Shown: positions 16,061 to 24,380 of the stretch, in pieces
How the letters are laid out: every line of letters begins with the position of its first letter
Numbering within the stretch: position 1 is the stretch's first letter
Assembly (NCBI GenBank): GCA_948602995.1
Contig: CAPEBR010000031.1
Location: 1-43,172, forward strand
Length of the DNA stretch: 43,172 bases
Reading direction: 5' to 3'
Origin: an uncultured Dorea sp.
GTDB lineage: Bacteria > Bacillota > Clostridia > Lachnospirales > Lachnospiraceae
Notes under the pieces: model-generated
The model's input: only the letters and a program-made list of their open reading frames with translations
What the model was told of the DNA's origin: nothing
Database searches by the model: none
Translations under genes and position numbers: made by a program

Positions 16061-18676
16061 ATGAGTGAAAAGATTGTATTGATAGATGGTCACAGTATTC
16101 TAAACAGGGCTTTTTATGGACTCCCGGAACTTACAAACTCAGAAGGCCTCCACACAAATGCCATTTATGGTTTCCTTAACATCATGTTTAAAATACTGGA
16201 GGAGGAGAAGCCGGGGTATCTGACTGTGGCTTTCGATGTGCACGCGCCCACCTTCCGCCATATGATGTATGAGGAGTATAAGGGCACGAGAAAGCCCATG
16301 GCAGAAGAACTTAGAGAACAGGTTCCTGTGATTAAAGAAGTGCTGCTCTCCATGGGAATTAAGATTGCCGAATGCCCCGGCCTGGAGGCAGATGATATTC
16401 TGGGAACCATTGCCAGGCACTGTGAGAGCCAGGGTATGGAGGTATCTATAATCTCCGGGGACCGGGATCTTCTTCAGCTTGCAACAGAGCATGTGAAGAT
16501 CCGGATTCCTAAGACAAAGCAGGGACGTACCGAGGTGGAAGACTATTACGCTGACGACGTAGTTTCCCGCTATCAGGTAACGCCCCGGGAATTCATTGAC
16601 GTCAAGGCACTGATGGGGGATACTGCCGATAATATCCCGGGAGTGCCCAGTATCGGGGAGAAGACGGCTACAAAGATTATTACGGAGTACCACTCCATTG
16701 AAAATGCTTATGAACACGTATCAGAGCTTAAGCCTCCGCGGGCGTCGAAGGCTTTGGCGGAGCACTGGGACATGGCCGTGATGAGCAAGGAGCTTGCGAC
16801 AATCCAGGTGGAGGCAGATTTCCCCTATGAACTCTCTGAGGCGAAGCTTGGCAATATCTATACAGAGGAGGCATATGCTTACTTTCAGCGGCTGCAGTTT
16901 AAGAATCTGCTTTCAAAGTTTGACGTAACTGCTCCTGCTAATAAGGTAGAGGACTCCTTTGCTGAGATCACAGGGCTTCGTGATGCAGAAAAGATCTTAA
17001 AGGATGCAGAAGGGGCGGCATGTGTCGGAGCGTGTATTTTTAAAGATACGGAGAATCTCCTGCCCCTCTTTGCCAGTCATGCAGAGATCGGCGGAATCGG
17101 AATCTGCTTTGACAAAACAAAGATCTTCTGCATAAGAACAGGTGACGAGATCTCATGCGGATGGCTTTTGGGCAGACTTTCGGAAATTTCGGCGTCCGCA
17201 GGGCGGTTCGCCATGTTTGATATCAAGGCTGCTATGGAATATATGCAGATCAGCCGGAAAGAAGTATGTTTTGACGCAATGGTTGCGGCATATCTTCTGA
17301 ATCCCCTGAAGAGTGATTATACTTATGAGGACGTGGCAAGAGAACAGTTAGACCTGATTATTGAGGAAAAATCTCCCCTCTGGGTCAGGGTATGCTACGA
17401 TGCATATACGGCTTATGAGGCATCCGGGATCATGCTGTCAAAGCTCCGGGAGATGAGAATGGATCATCTCTTTACTGATATTGAGATGCCCCTTGTATTT
17501 ACCCTATATGATATGGAGCAAAACGGCATCCGGGCAGAGGGTGAGGCTCTTAAGATTTACAGCAGTCAGCTTGGAGCACGGATTACGGAGCTGGAAAAGG
17601 AGATCTATGAGGAGACCGGTGAGAGCTTTAATATTAACTCCCCAAAGCAGCTTGGCGTGATTCTTTTTGAAAGGCTGAAGCTCCCAGGCGGAAAGAAGAC
17701 AAAGACAGGGTATTCTACTGCGGCGAATGTACTGGAAAAGCTTGCACCGGACTACCCGGTAATTCATAAGATATTAGAGTACCGGCAATATACAAAGCTT
17801 AAGTCTACCTACGCGGACGGACTTGTGACATATATTCAGGAGGATGGCAGGATTCATGGAAAATTTAACCAGACGATTACTGCCACGGGAAGAATCAGCA
17901 GTACGGAGCCGAATCTTCAGAACATTCCGGTCCGGATGGAACTGGGAAGACTGATCCGGAAGGTATTTATTCCGGAGGATGGATATATTTTCCTGGATGC
18001 TGATTATTCCCAGATTGAGCTTCGGATTCTTGCCCACTGCTCCGGGGATCAGCGGCTGATTGATGCGTATAAGGAGCAGAGCGATATTCACAGGATCACG
18101 GCGTCACAGGTATTTCATGTACCTTTTGACGAGGTGACGGATCTGCAGAGAAGAAATGCCAAGGCCGTGAATTTCGGTATTGTTTACGGTATCAGTGCGT
18201 TCGGGCTTTCTGAGGATCTGAGTATCGGATGGAAGGAAGCCGCAGTCTATATAGATGAATATTTCCGTACGTACCCTGGCATTAAGCTGTTTCTGGATGA
18301 TACAGTAAAGCATGCAAAGGAGATGGGCTATGTGGTGACCCTGTTCGGCAGAAGGCGTCCGGTGCCAGAACTTGGCTCCAGCAATTATATGCAGCGCTCT
18401 TTCGGAGAACGGGTAGCCATGAATGCGCCGATCCAGGGGACAGCGGCAGATATTATTAAGATTGCCATGGTTGGCGTGAACAGGCGGTTAAAAGAACAGA
18501 AACTTAAGTCAAGGCTTGTTCTCCAGGTTCATGACGAGCTTCTGATCGAAGTATATAAACCGGAGCTTCCGGTTGTGGAGAAGATACTTCATGAGGCGAT
18601 GGAACAGGCGGCAGAACTGGATGTGCCGCTTGAGATTGATATGCATACAGGTGAAAACTGGTACGAAGCAAAGTAG
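16061..18676 (+). CDS. polA: DNA polymerase I
   Basis: An 871-residue family A DNA polymerase that fills repair gaps and removes Okazaki primers. The 5'-3' exonuclease domain occupies about residues 1-290 (IDGHSILNRAFYGLP, ECPGLEADDILGTIA, ALMGDTADNIPGVPSIGEKTA). The middle domain corresponds to the 3'-5' exonuclease fold, but the DxE motif is missing (IGICFDKT), so proofreading is probably absent as in Bacillus and Thermus enzymes. The polymerase part has motif A DADYSQIELR (about 645), motif B RRNAKAVNFGIVYG (about 705) and motif C LQVHDELLIE (about 822). I chose the ATG at 16061 (MSEKIVLIDGH) behind AAGGGTGAAAG; GTG/ATG codons at 16037-16042 give an eight-residue extension and remain possible. 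A repeat hairpin separates it from coaE. Confidence 0.96.
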   Translation: MSEKIVLIDGHSILNRAFYGLPELTNSEGLHTNAIYGFLNIMFKILEEEKPGYLTVAFDVHAPTFRHMMYEEYKGTRKPMAEELREQVPVIKEVLLSMGIKIAECPGLEADDILGTIARHCESQGMEVSIISGDRDLLQLATEHVKIRIPKTKQGRTEVEDYYADDVVSRYQVTPREFIDVKALMGDTADNIPGVPSIGEKTATKIITEYHSIENAYEHVSELKPPRASKALAEHWDMAVMSKELATIQVEADFPYELSEAKLGNIYTEEAYAYFQRLQFKNLLSKFDVTAPANKVEDSFAEITGLRDAEKILKDAEGAACVGACIFKDTENLLPLFASHAEIGGIGICFDKTKIFCIRTGDEISCGWLLGRLSEISASAGRFAMFDIKAAMEYMQISRKEVCFDAMVAAYLLNPLKSDYTYEDVAREQLDLIIEEKSPLWVRVCYDAYTAYEASGIMLSKLREMRMDHLFTDIEMPLVFTLYDMEQNGIRAEGEALKIYSSQLGARITELEKEIYEETGESFNINSPKQLGVILFERLKLPGGKKTKTGYSTAANVLEKLAPDYPVIHKILEYRQYTKLKSTYADGLVTYIQEDGRIHGKFNQTITATGRISSTEPNLQNIPVRMELGRLIRKVFIPEDGYIFLDADYSQIELRILAHCSGDQRLIDAYKEQSDIHRITASQVFHVPFDEVTDLQRRNAKAVNFGIVYGISAFGLSEDLSIGWKEAAVYIDEYFRTYPGIKLFLDDTVKHAKEMGYVVTLFGRRRPVPELGSSNYMQRSFGERVAMNAPIQGTAADIIKIAMVGVNRRLKEQKLKSRLVLQVHDELLIEVYKPELPVVEKILHEAMEQAAELDVPLEIDMHTGENWYEAK

Positions 18677-18682
18677 CTGCTG

Positions 18683-18705
18683 CTGGTCACTCCGTGACCA
18701 GTAAC
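18683..18705. repeat. Solo palindromic unit between polA and coaE
   Basis: CTGGTCAC-TCC-GTGACCAG is a perfect 8-bp stem, followed by TAAC. The right end CCAGTAAC and the core TTCAC/GGTCACTCCGTGA place it in the GTTACTG repeat family. It begins seven bases after the polA stop. Confidence 0.65.
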
Positions 18706-18723
18706 GGATAAGAGGTGAAGGAT

Positions 18724-19314
18724 ATGAAAATTATTGGAATTACAGGCGGTGTAGGCGCGGGAAAGACTGAGATTTTAGAATACCTGAACAACAAGTACGG
18801 TGCAAGTATCTGCCATACAGATAAGGTTGGAAAGAAGCTTCAGAAGAAAGGCGGAATCTGTTATGACGCCATTGTAGAGCATTTCGGAAAGGAAATACTA
18901 AATGAAAAGGAAGAGCTTGACAGGGAAAAGCTGAGTGATATTGTGTTTTCCAATCCGGCAGAGCTTGAAGCTCTGAACCGGATTGTACACCCGGCAGTAA
19001 AGGACGAAGTAGACCGTCTTATTTCCCATGAAAAGCGTAAGAATACGAATCTTTTCATTATAGAATCTGCGATTCTCATTGAGGCAAACTTTGGCTCCAT
19101 GTGTGATGAGCTGTGGTACATTTATGTGGATGACGAGACAAGAAGAAAGCGGCTCTATTATTCCAGAGGATATGATACGAAGAAGATTGACGAGATTATT
19201 GCCGCACAGCTTCCGAAGGATCAGTTTCTCAGAAACTGTGACAGGGCCATTGATAATAGCGGTGATTTCTCAGAGACAATGCTCCAGCTTGACAGTATTA
19301 TAAAGGAACTATAG
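18724..19314 (+). CDS. coaE: Dephospho-CoA kinase
   Basis: A 196-residue P-loop kinase that phosphorylates the ribose 3'-OH of dephospho-CoA, the last step of CoA synthesis. Visible marks are the N-terminal P-loop GITGGVGAGKTE, the adenine/CoA-binding LNRIVHPAV segment and the lid-like DDETRRKRLYYSRGYD. Length is usual for the family. The ATG at 18724 follows AGAGGTGAAGG; the GTG nine bases earlier is part of that site. polA-coaE adjacency is common in Firmicutes. Confidence 0.93.
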   Translation: MKIIGITGGVGAGKTEILEYLNNKYGASICHTDKVGKKLQKKGGICYDAIVEHFGKEILNEKEELDREKLSDIVFSNPAELEALNRIVHPAVKDEVDRLISHEKRKNTNLFIIESAILIEANFGSMCDELWYIYVDDETRRKRLYYSRGYDTKKIDEIIAAQLPKDQFLRNCDRAIDNSGDFSETMLQLDSIIKEL

Positions 19315-19331
19315 GAAGGAATTGTACATAC

Positions 19332-20129
19332 ATGAGATTATGCAGCATTGCCAGCGGGAGCAGCGGAAACTGCATTTATGCAGGGGATGAGAATACTCAT
19401 CTTCTCATAGATACGGGAATTAGTAAAAAAAGGGTGGAAGCCGGACTTCATACTCTGGGTATTAAGGGAGAGGAGCTTTCGGGAATTCTGGTCACCCATG
19501 AGCACATTGACCATATTCAGGGGCTTGGGGTGTTCAGCCGTAAATACGGAATTCCGATTTACGCAACAAAAGGAACCATTGAGGGAATCCGGGGAACCGC
19601 AAGTCTTGGAAAGCTTCCAGAGGGAATCTTAAGGGAAATTACGGTAGATGAGGAATTCTGCCTGGGAGGAATGAAGATTCTTCCCTTTGCAATTTCCCAT
19701 GATGCAAGGGAGCCGTCCGGATACCGGATTGAGAACGGAAAAAAGGCAGCTGCAGTTGCGACAGACCTGGGTGTATACGATGATTACACGGTATCCCGCC
19801 TTAAAAATCTGAACGGAATTGTATTGGAAGCAAACCACGATATACATATGCTTGAGGTAGGACCTTACCCCTATTCGCTTAAAAGGCGCGTAATGGGAGA
19901 AAAAGGCCATCTTTCAAATGAATTGTCAGGAAGGCTCTTATGTGATATACTACATGATGGGTTAAAGTATGTCATTTTGGGGCATCTAAGCAAAGAGAAT
20001 AATTATGCGGAGCTTGCATATGAAACAGTAAAGCTGGAGATCACTTTAGGGGATAATCCATATAAAGGGGAGGATATTCCCATGATGGTGGCAAAGAGGG
20101 ATACGATTTCAGAGGCAGTGACGCTATAA
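19332..20129 (+). CDS. Metallo-beta-lactamase-fold hydrolase (YycJ/WalJ-like)
   Basis: A 265-residue MBL-fold protein. The metal site is visible as THEHIDH (the HxHxDH motif), with further ligands in ISHD, ATDLG and GHLSKENN. The opening MRLCSIASGSSGNCIYA is typical of the YycJ/WalJ group, putative exonucleases that work in DNA metabolism or are linked to WalKR in Bacilli. No walKR genes are present; instead it follows coaE by 17 bases, probably in the same transcript from polA. It is probably cytosolic. The nuclease activity is known for relatives and inferred here. Confidence 0.88.
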   Translation: MRLCSIASGSSGNCIYAGDENTHLLIDTGISKKRVEAGLHTLGIKGEELSGILVTHEHIDHIQGLGVFSRKYGIPIYATKGTIEGIRGTASLGKLPEGILREITVDEEFCLGGMKILPFAISHDAREPSGYRIENGKKAAAVATDLGVYDDYTVSRLKNLNGIVLEANHDIHMLEVGPYPYSLKRRVMGEKGHLSNELSGRLLCDILHDGLKYVILGHLSKENNYAELAYETVKLEITLGDNPYKGEDIPMMVAKRDTISEAVTL

Positions 20130-20135
20130 AGGCAG

Positions 20136-20179
20136 AGGAAGACGTAACAGGGCAGTCTGCCTGAACTGTTACAGGAAGA
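20136..20179. repeat. Solo palindromic unit with flanking direct repeat
   Basis: GTAACAG (20144-20150) pairs with CTGTTAC (20166-20172), with CAG/CTG pairs further in. The unit lies between AGGAAGA at 20136-20142 and AGGAAGA at 20173-20179, again resembling a target duplication. The second AGGAAGA is close to the ribosome site of the ACT gene. Confidence 0.55.
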
Positions 20180-20191
20180 TGGAGGAATGAC

Positions 20192-20464
20192 ATGAAAAAA
20201 TGCATTATTACCGTAGTAGGTAAAGATAAGGTTGGGATTATCGCAAAGGTATGTGTGTATCTGGCAGAGACGAATATTAATATACTGGATATCTCCCAGA
20301 CAATTGTAGATGGATACTTTAATATGATGGCCATCGTGGATGTGACAAACAGTACGAAAGAGATTGCATCAGTGGCACAGGAGCTGGAAGGACTTGGCTT
20401 TTCAATCGGGGTTAATATTCACTGTCAGAGAGAAGAGATCTTTGAGAAAATGCACCGTCTGTAA
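20192..20464 (+). CDS. ACT domain protein (UPF0237 family)
   Basis: A 90-residue protein made of one ACT domain and a short helical tail. The first strand-helix KCIITVVGKDKVGIIAKVCVYLAETNINILDISQ is the classic ligand-binding end. Proteins of this family resemble GcvR-like regulatory domains but have no DNA-binding part. The gene sits next to the UPF0210 gene, a pairing seen in many bacteria, which suggests a shared though unknown role, possibly amino-acid responsive. The ribosome site is TGGAGGAATGAC just before the start. Confidence 0.92.
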   Translation: MKKCIITVVGKDKVGIIAKVCVYLAETNINILDISQTIVDGYFNMMAIVDVTNSTKEIASVAQELEGLGFSIGVNIHCQREEIFEKMHRL

Positions 20465-20563
20465 AACGGACCGTGCAAAACAAAGTGCGAAGCCCTGTGG
20501 GGCATCTCTTCAGATGACGGGTGAAGCCAGGGGATAGCAGGAAAAAAGAACCAGGAGGATGCA

Positions 20564-21928
20564 ATGATTAATATATATGAGGTCAAAGAGACCCAGCACA
20601 TGATTGAGCAGGAGAATCTGGACGTCCGCACGATTACGCTGGGGATCAGTCTTTTGGACTGTATAGATTCGGATCTTGACAGGCTGAATGATAAGATTTA
20701 CAAAAAAATAACAGAGACAGCAAGGAATCTTGTATCAGTAGGAGAGCAGATTGAAAGAGAGTATGGAGTTCCGATTGTAAATAAGCGGATCTCGGTTACA
20801 CCCGCAGGACTCATAGGAGGTGCGGCATGCAGATGTCAGGAGGATTATGTAAAGCTTGCAAGGACTCTTGATGCGGCGGCGAAGGAGGTCGGCGTGAACT
20901 TTATCGGCGGGTATTCGGCGCTTGTGTCGAAAGCCATGACAGAAAGCGACAGGAATCTGATCCATTCCATACCGGAGGCTCTTGCGGTGACAGAACGAGT
21001 CTGCAGTTCAGTCAATGTAGGCTCCACCAGGACAGGTATCAATATGGATGCCGTACGTCTCTGCGGCGAGATTGTAAAGAAGACGGCTGAGGCAACGAAG
21101 GAGAGAGATTCCCTCGGGTGTGCCAAGCTTGTGATATTCTGTAATGCACCGGATGATAATCCCTTTATGGCCGGAGCCTTCCTCGGCGTGACGGAGGGAG
21201 ATGCAGTCATTAATGTAGGGGTCAGCGGTCCGGGCGTTGTGAAGCGGGCTCTTAAGAAGGTCCGGGGCAAAGGCTTTGAGGAGCTCTGTGAAACGATTAA
21301 AAAGACTGCATTCAAAGTGACAAGAGTCGGACAGCTGGTTGCAGGAGAGGCTTCAAAGAGGCTGGGAGTTCCATTTGGGATTGTGGATCTGTCCCTTGCC
21401 CCCACGCCGGCAGTGGGCGACAGTGTGGCAGAGATCCTGGAGGAAATCGGCCTGGAGCGTGTTGGCGCACCGGGAACAACGGCAGCCCTTGCCCTGTTAA
21501 ATGACCAGGTAAAAAAAGGCGGCGTTATGGCATCCTCCTACGTGGGAGGCTTAAGCGGCGCATTCATACCGGTCAGCGAGGACCAGGGAATGATTGACGC
21601 AGTAAATGAAGGGGCTCTTACCTTAGAAAAGCTGGAGGCCATGACCTGTGTATGCTCGGTAGGACTGGATATGATTGCCATCCCGGGAAAGACGAAGGCA
21701 TCCGCCATATCCGGAATCATTGCAGACGAGATGGCGATCGGCATGGTAAACCAGAAGACAACGGCAGTGCGTCTGATTCCGGTAATCGGAAAAGACGTAG
21801 GAGAGACGGCAAGCTTCGGCGGCCTTCTCGGATACGCCCCTATCATGCCAGTCAGTCAATTTGACTGCAGCACCTTTATAAACCGCAAGGGAAGAATCCC
21901 TGCACCGATTCACAGCTTTAAAAATTAG
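20564..21928 (+). CDS. UPF0210 / PFL-like family protein (DUF711)
   Basis: A 454-residue cytosolic protein of the UPF0210 family, which is structurally related to pyruvate formate-lyase-type barrels but has no demonstrated activity. The N-terminal region (IRTITLGISLLDCIDSD is in the form VRTITLGISLLDC here) and the central GVSGPGVVKRALKK, DLSLAPTPAVGDSVAEILEEIGLE and GAPGTTAALALLNDQVKKGG are well conserved in the family, and the C-terminal RKGRIPAPIHSFKN is the usual end. The ribosome site is CCAGGAGG. It follows the ACT gene by 99 bases. Function unknown. Confidence 0.92.
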   Translation: MINIYEVKETQHMIEQENLDVRTITLGISLLDCIDSDLDRLNDKIYKKITETARNLVSVGEQIEREYGVPIVNKRISVTPAGLIGGAACRCQEDYVKLARTLDAAAKEVGVNFIGGYSALVSKAMTESDRNLIHSIPEALAVTERVCSSVNVGSTRTGINMDAVRLCGEIVKKTAEATKERDSLGCAKLVIFCNAPDDNPFMAGAFLGVTEGDAVINVGVSGPGVVKRALKKVRGKGFEELCETIKKTAFKVTRVGQLVAGEASKRLGVPFGIVDLSLAPTPAVGDSVAEILEEIGLERVGAPGTTAALALLNDQVKKGGVMASSYVGGLSGAFIPVSEDQGMIDAVNEGALTLEKLEAMTCVCSVGLDMIAIPGKTKASAISGIIADEMAIGMVNQKTTAVRLIPVIGKDVGETASFGGLLGYAPIMPVSQFDCSTFINRKGRIPAPIHSFKN

Positions 21929-22081
21929 AAAATCAGCGTAACGAATCAGCAGGGAAACTGAATTACAAAGCGAATATGCGGCTGTTTAGTCATCCTCAGT
22001 GAAACAGAAAGGTATTTAAATTGGTTTATACTAGAAAAATACAGCTGCAAGAAAATAAAAGAGAGGTAAGAGAAGCAAAAA

Positions 22082-22960
22082 ATGGGAAAGATTGCGATTG
22101 TTACAGACAGCAACAGCGGGATTACACAGGCACAGGCAAAGGAGATGGGAATCCGTGTACTGCCGATGCCTTTTTACATCAATGGGGAGCTGTATTTTGA
22201 AGATATTACCCTGACACAGGAGGAATTCTATAAAAGACTTGCAGAGGATGCGGATATCTCTACTTCACAGCCTTCACCGGCAAGTGTTATGGAATTGTGG
22301 GACGAGCTTTTAGAGGAATATGATGAGATTATTCATGTTCCCATGTCCAGCGGCCTGAGCAGTTCCTGCGAGACGGCTATGATGCTTTCGAAGGATTATG
22401 ACGGAAAAGTACATGTCATTGATAACCAGAGGATATCCGTCACACAGCGGCAGTCTGTCTTAGACGCCATGGAGCTGGCAGAAAAAGGATTCAGCGCACA
22501 GGAGATCGAGGATGTTCTGATGCGCGAAAAGCTTGAGGCAAGCATCTATATCACAGTGGATACTTTGAAATATCTGAAAAAAGGCGGCCGCGTCACAGCC
22601 GCAGGGGCAGCTCTCGGAGCAGTTCTTAATATTAAGCCGGTGCTGCAGATTCAGGGGGAGAAACTGGACGCATTTGCAAAAGTCCGCGGTATGAAGGCGG
22701 CAAAGAAAACCATGATTCAGGCAATCAGGAAGGATATTACAGAGCGGTTTTCCGGAAAGAAAGTACACCTGGCAGCGGCCTATACCTGCTCTGATACGGA
22801 AGCCACTGGCTGGAAAAAAGAGCTTGAAGAAAAATTTCCGGGATACGAGATTCATATGGACCGGCTGTCCCTGAGTGTAAGCTGCCATATCGGCCCGGGG
22901 GCAATCGCAGTAACTTGTAGTAAAGTGATTGAACAAGGAGGTTCATCAAATGGAAGATAA
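22082..22960 (+). CDS. DegV family protein (FakB-type fatty-acid binding)
   Basis: A 292-residue DegV-fold protein that binds a fatty acid in its two-domain cleft. The family signatures are visible: KIAIVTDSNSGIT at the start, DISTSQPSP, VPMSSGLSSSCETA and the later LKYLKKGGRVTAAGAALG. In FakA-FakB systems the DegV protein presents the fatty acid to a DAK2-domain kinase; such a kinase gene is present in this window at 38993-40711, although far away. The ribosome site is GAGAGGTAAGAG. The end of the gene overlaps the next one by 11 bases. Confidence 0.92.
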   Translation: MGKIAIVTDSNSGITQAQAKEMGIRVLPMPFYINGELYFEDITLTQEEFYKRLAEDADISTSQPSPASVMELWDELLEEYDEIIHVPMSSGLSSSCETAMMLSKDYDGKVHVIDNQRISVTQRQSVLDAMELAEKGFSAQEIEDVLMREKLEASIYITVDTLKYLKKGGRVTAAGAALGAVLNIKPVLQIQGEKLDAFAKVRGMKAAKKTMIQAIRKDITERFSGKKVHLAAAYTCSDTEATGWKKELEEKFPGYEIHMDRLSLSVSCHIGPGAIAVTCSKVIEQGGSSNGR

Positions 22961-23423
22961 ATTTGAAAATAACCAGGAAAATGAAAAACAGAACGAATTT
23001 TGGAAAAATGATTCAACACAGAACACGTCCCAGCAATATACTTATTCAAATGCCGGACAGAACAATGGCAGTCAGTCTTACCAGCAGCAGTATCAGGATA
23101 ACTACAACTATAATGTAGGAAACAATACAGGGTATGGCAGTGAATACCAGGACGGAATGGACACCACTCCTTTATCAATGGGCGAGTGGGTACTGACGCT
23201 CCTTCTTATGGGCATCCCTTGTGTCAATATTATCATGTGCTGTGTATGGGCATTCGGTAAAACTGGCAACATAAACCGCAGAAACTTCTGCCGCGCAGAG
23301 CTTATATTCATAGCAATCGGAGTTGTCCTTTCCATCATTATGGGTATAGTCATGTTCGTAACTGGCATGGGAATCATAGGAGGTATGGAACATATGGGAC
23401 ACGGAAGTTATTACTATTATTAA
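22950..23423 (+). CDS. Small two-helix membrane protein with Asn/Gln-rich N-terminus
   Basis: 157 residues. The first 70 are polar and rich in Asn, Gln, Tyr and Ser (for example NNGSQSYQQQYQDNYN), and are probably disordered. Two hydrophobic segments follow (WVLTLLLMGIPCVNIIMCCVWAF and LIFIAIGVVLSIIMGIVMFVTGMGI) joined by a loop with NRRNFCRAE. This shape is common in clostridial small membrane proteins of unknown function. The start at 22950 (MEDKFENN) is chosen because AAGGAGG is eight bases upstream, inside the DegV gene; an earlier codon at 22929 lacks a site. The overlap suggests co-translation with DegV. No specific function is recognised. Confidence 0.75.
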   Translation: MEDKFENNQENEKQNEFWKNDSTQNTSQQYTYSNAGQNNGSQSYQQQYQDNYNYNVGNNTGYGSEYQDGMDTTPLSMGEWVLTLLLMGIPCVNIIMCCVWAFGKTGNINRRNFCRAELIFIAIGVVLSIIMGIVMFVTGMGIIGGMEHMGHGSYYYY

Positions 23424-23459
23424 ATAGAAAAAGTTCTGTAATGATAGGGCGGACGCAGC

Positions 23460-23630
23460 CAGGGACACGCCTATATTCCATTCAAACGGGGCAATATTCC
23501 GGTGAACTAACTGCTAACTGCGACTAAGCCGTTCGAAAGACTCCTCACGGCTAAGTCTTCGTAAGCAGTGGATTTCACCTCCATAAAAAGCGCCCCTGAT
23601 TGTTTTCACCGGAATATAGGCGTGTCCCTG
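23460..23630. repeat. Palindromic element with perfect 20-bp terminal inverted repeats
   Basis: CAGGGACACGCCTATATTCC (23460-23479) is perfectly repeated in inverse at 23611-23630. Inside, GGGGC pairs with GCCCC (23487-23491 and near 23591-23596), and a nested hairpin runs 23501-23579 (GGTGAA/TTCACC, CTGCT/AGCAG, GACTAAGCCGT/ACGGCTAAGTC with one mismatch). A second copy of the left-arm motif, ATATTCCGGTGAA (23494-23506), can instead pair with TTCACCGGAATAT (23605-23617), so two folds compete. There is no ORF. It lies between the DegV operon and the toxin-antitoxin promoter. Confidence 0.85.
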
Positions 23631-23699
23631 ATTGATGTGTATCGGTTACAGAAAAATGATAGTATGTAAAGAAATAATATGAAATTGCAAAGAAATTAC

Positions 23700-23727
23700 T
23701 TTACAAACATATAAAACACGGTATAAT
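23700..23727 (+). promoter_or_regulatory. Promoter of the toxin-antitoxin operon
   Basis: TTTACA at 23700-23705, 16 bases, TATAAT at 23722-23727, 29 bases before the antitoxin start. No clear operator palindrome was recognised, though such operons are usually self-repressed. Confidence 0.7.
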
Positions 23728-23755
23728 ATAGATAGGCGAGAAGGAGGTAGATCTT

Positions 23756-24022
23756 ATGGCACAGACAAGCGTAAATTTCCGTATGGACGCAGAATTGAAA
23801 GAATCCGTAGAAGAAATCTGCCGGAAAATGGGAATGAATCTTACTACGGCAATCACGATTTTCTGTACGAAAGTGGCACAGGAAAGAAGAATCCCCTTTG
23901 AAATTACAGCAGACCCAGACCCTTTTTACTGCGAAAGCAATATCCGTTATTTAGAAAAGAAAATGGAAGATTACAAAGCAGGACGGTTGAAACTGGCAGA
24001 ACATGAATTGATTGAGGAATAG
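23756..24022 (+). CDS. RelB/DinJ-family antitoxin
   Basis: 88 residues with the ribbon-helix-helix start of RelB/DinJ antitoxins: QTSVNFRMDAELKESVEEICRKMGMNLTTAI, where the strand VNFRMD binds DNA and the next two helices dimerise. The C-terminal half, DPFYCESNIRYLEKKMEDYKAG, is the toxin-binding part. The ribosome site is AAGGAGG. It ends four bases before the toxin ATG, consistent with one operon. It should neutralise the toxin and repress its own promoter. The RelB/DinJ type is not the usual partner of YoeB, which normally pairs with YefM. Confidence 0.9.
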   Translation: MAQTSVNFRMDAELKESVEEICRKMGMNLTTAITIFCTKVAQERRIPFEITADPDPFYCESNIRYLEKKMEDYKAGRLKLAEHELIEE

Positions 24023-24026
24023 GGAT

Positions 24027-24293
24027 ATGCAGATAAAACGGATACAATGGGATTTTGACGCATGGGAAGAATACTGCCAGTGGCAGCGGACCAACAAAGC
24101 TATCCTAAAGCGTATCAATGCATTGATAAAAGATATACGGCGGAGCCCTTTTGAGGGTATCGGTAAGCCGGAGCCTCTGAAAGAGAATTTGAGTGGATTT
24201 TGGAGTCGCCGTATTAATGATGAACACAGGATTGTCTATGCGGTTGAGAAGGAGACGGTAGTGGTTATTTCATGCAGGGGACATTACAATTAG
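24027..24293 (+). CDS. yoeB: YoeB/Txe-family toxin (ribosome-dependent mRNA interferase)
   Basis: 88 residues, very close to the YoeB family in length and order: DAWEEYCQWQ, NALIKDIRRSPFEGIGKPEPLKENLSGFWSRRI, DEHRIVY and the closing CRGHY. The catalytic residues of YoeB are matched by Glu49 (in KPEP), Arg68 (in DEHR) and His86 (in RGHY), so the toxin looks active. The ATG at 24027 is preferred, with GAGGAATAGG as its ribosome site inside the end of the antitoxin gene. Expected action is cleavage of mRNA in the ribosomal A site when the antitoxin is degraded. Confidence 0.93.
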   Translation: MQIKRIQWDFDAWEEYCQWQRTNKAILKRINALIKDIRRSPFEGIGKPEPLKENLSGFWSRRINDEHRIVYAVEKETVVVISCRGHYN

Positions 24294-24320
24294 AGGGTGA
24301 CATACGATGTATAACGGAAT

Positions 24321-24369
24321 AAAAAGCGATCAGAAACATTATGAGAGTGGTATGTTTTTGATCGCTTTA
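24321..24369. terminator. Bidirectional terminator between yoeB and apbE
   Basis: A long stem pairs AAAGCGATCAGAAACAT with ATGTTTTTGATCGCTTT (one mismatch) around a loop of about 12 bases. It is suited to end both convergent units. Confidence 0.8.
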
Positions 24370-24380
24370 TATTATTAGTT

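Noticed and set aside
20465..20563. A tRNA or structured leader between the ACT and UPF0210 genes
   Set aside because: No cloverleaf or T-loop GTTCRA could be placed; pairing is weak and there is no terminator-like end.
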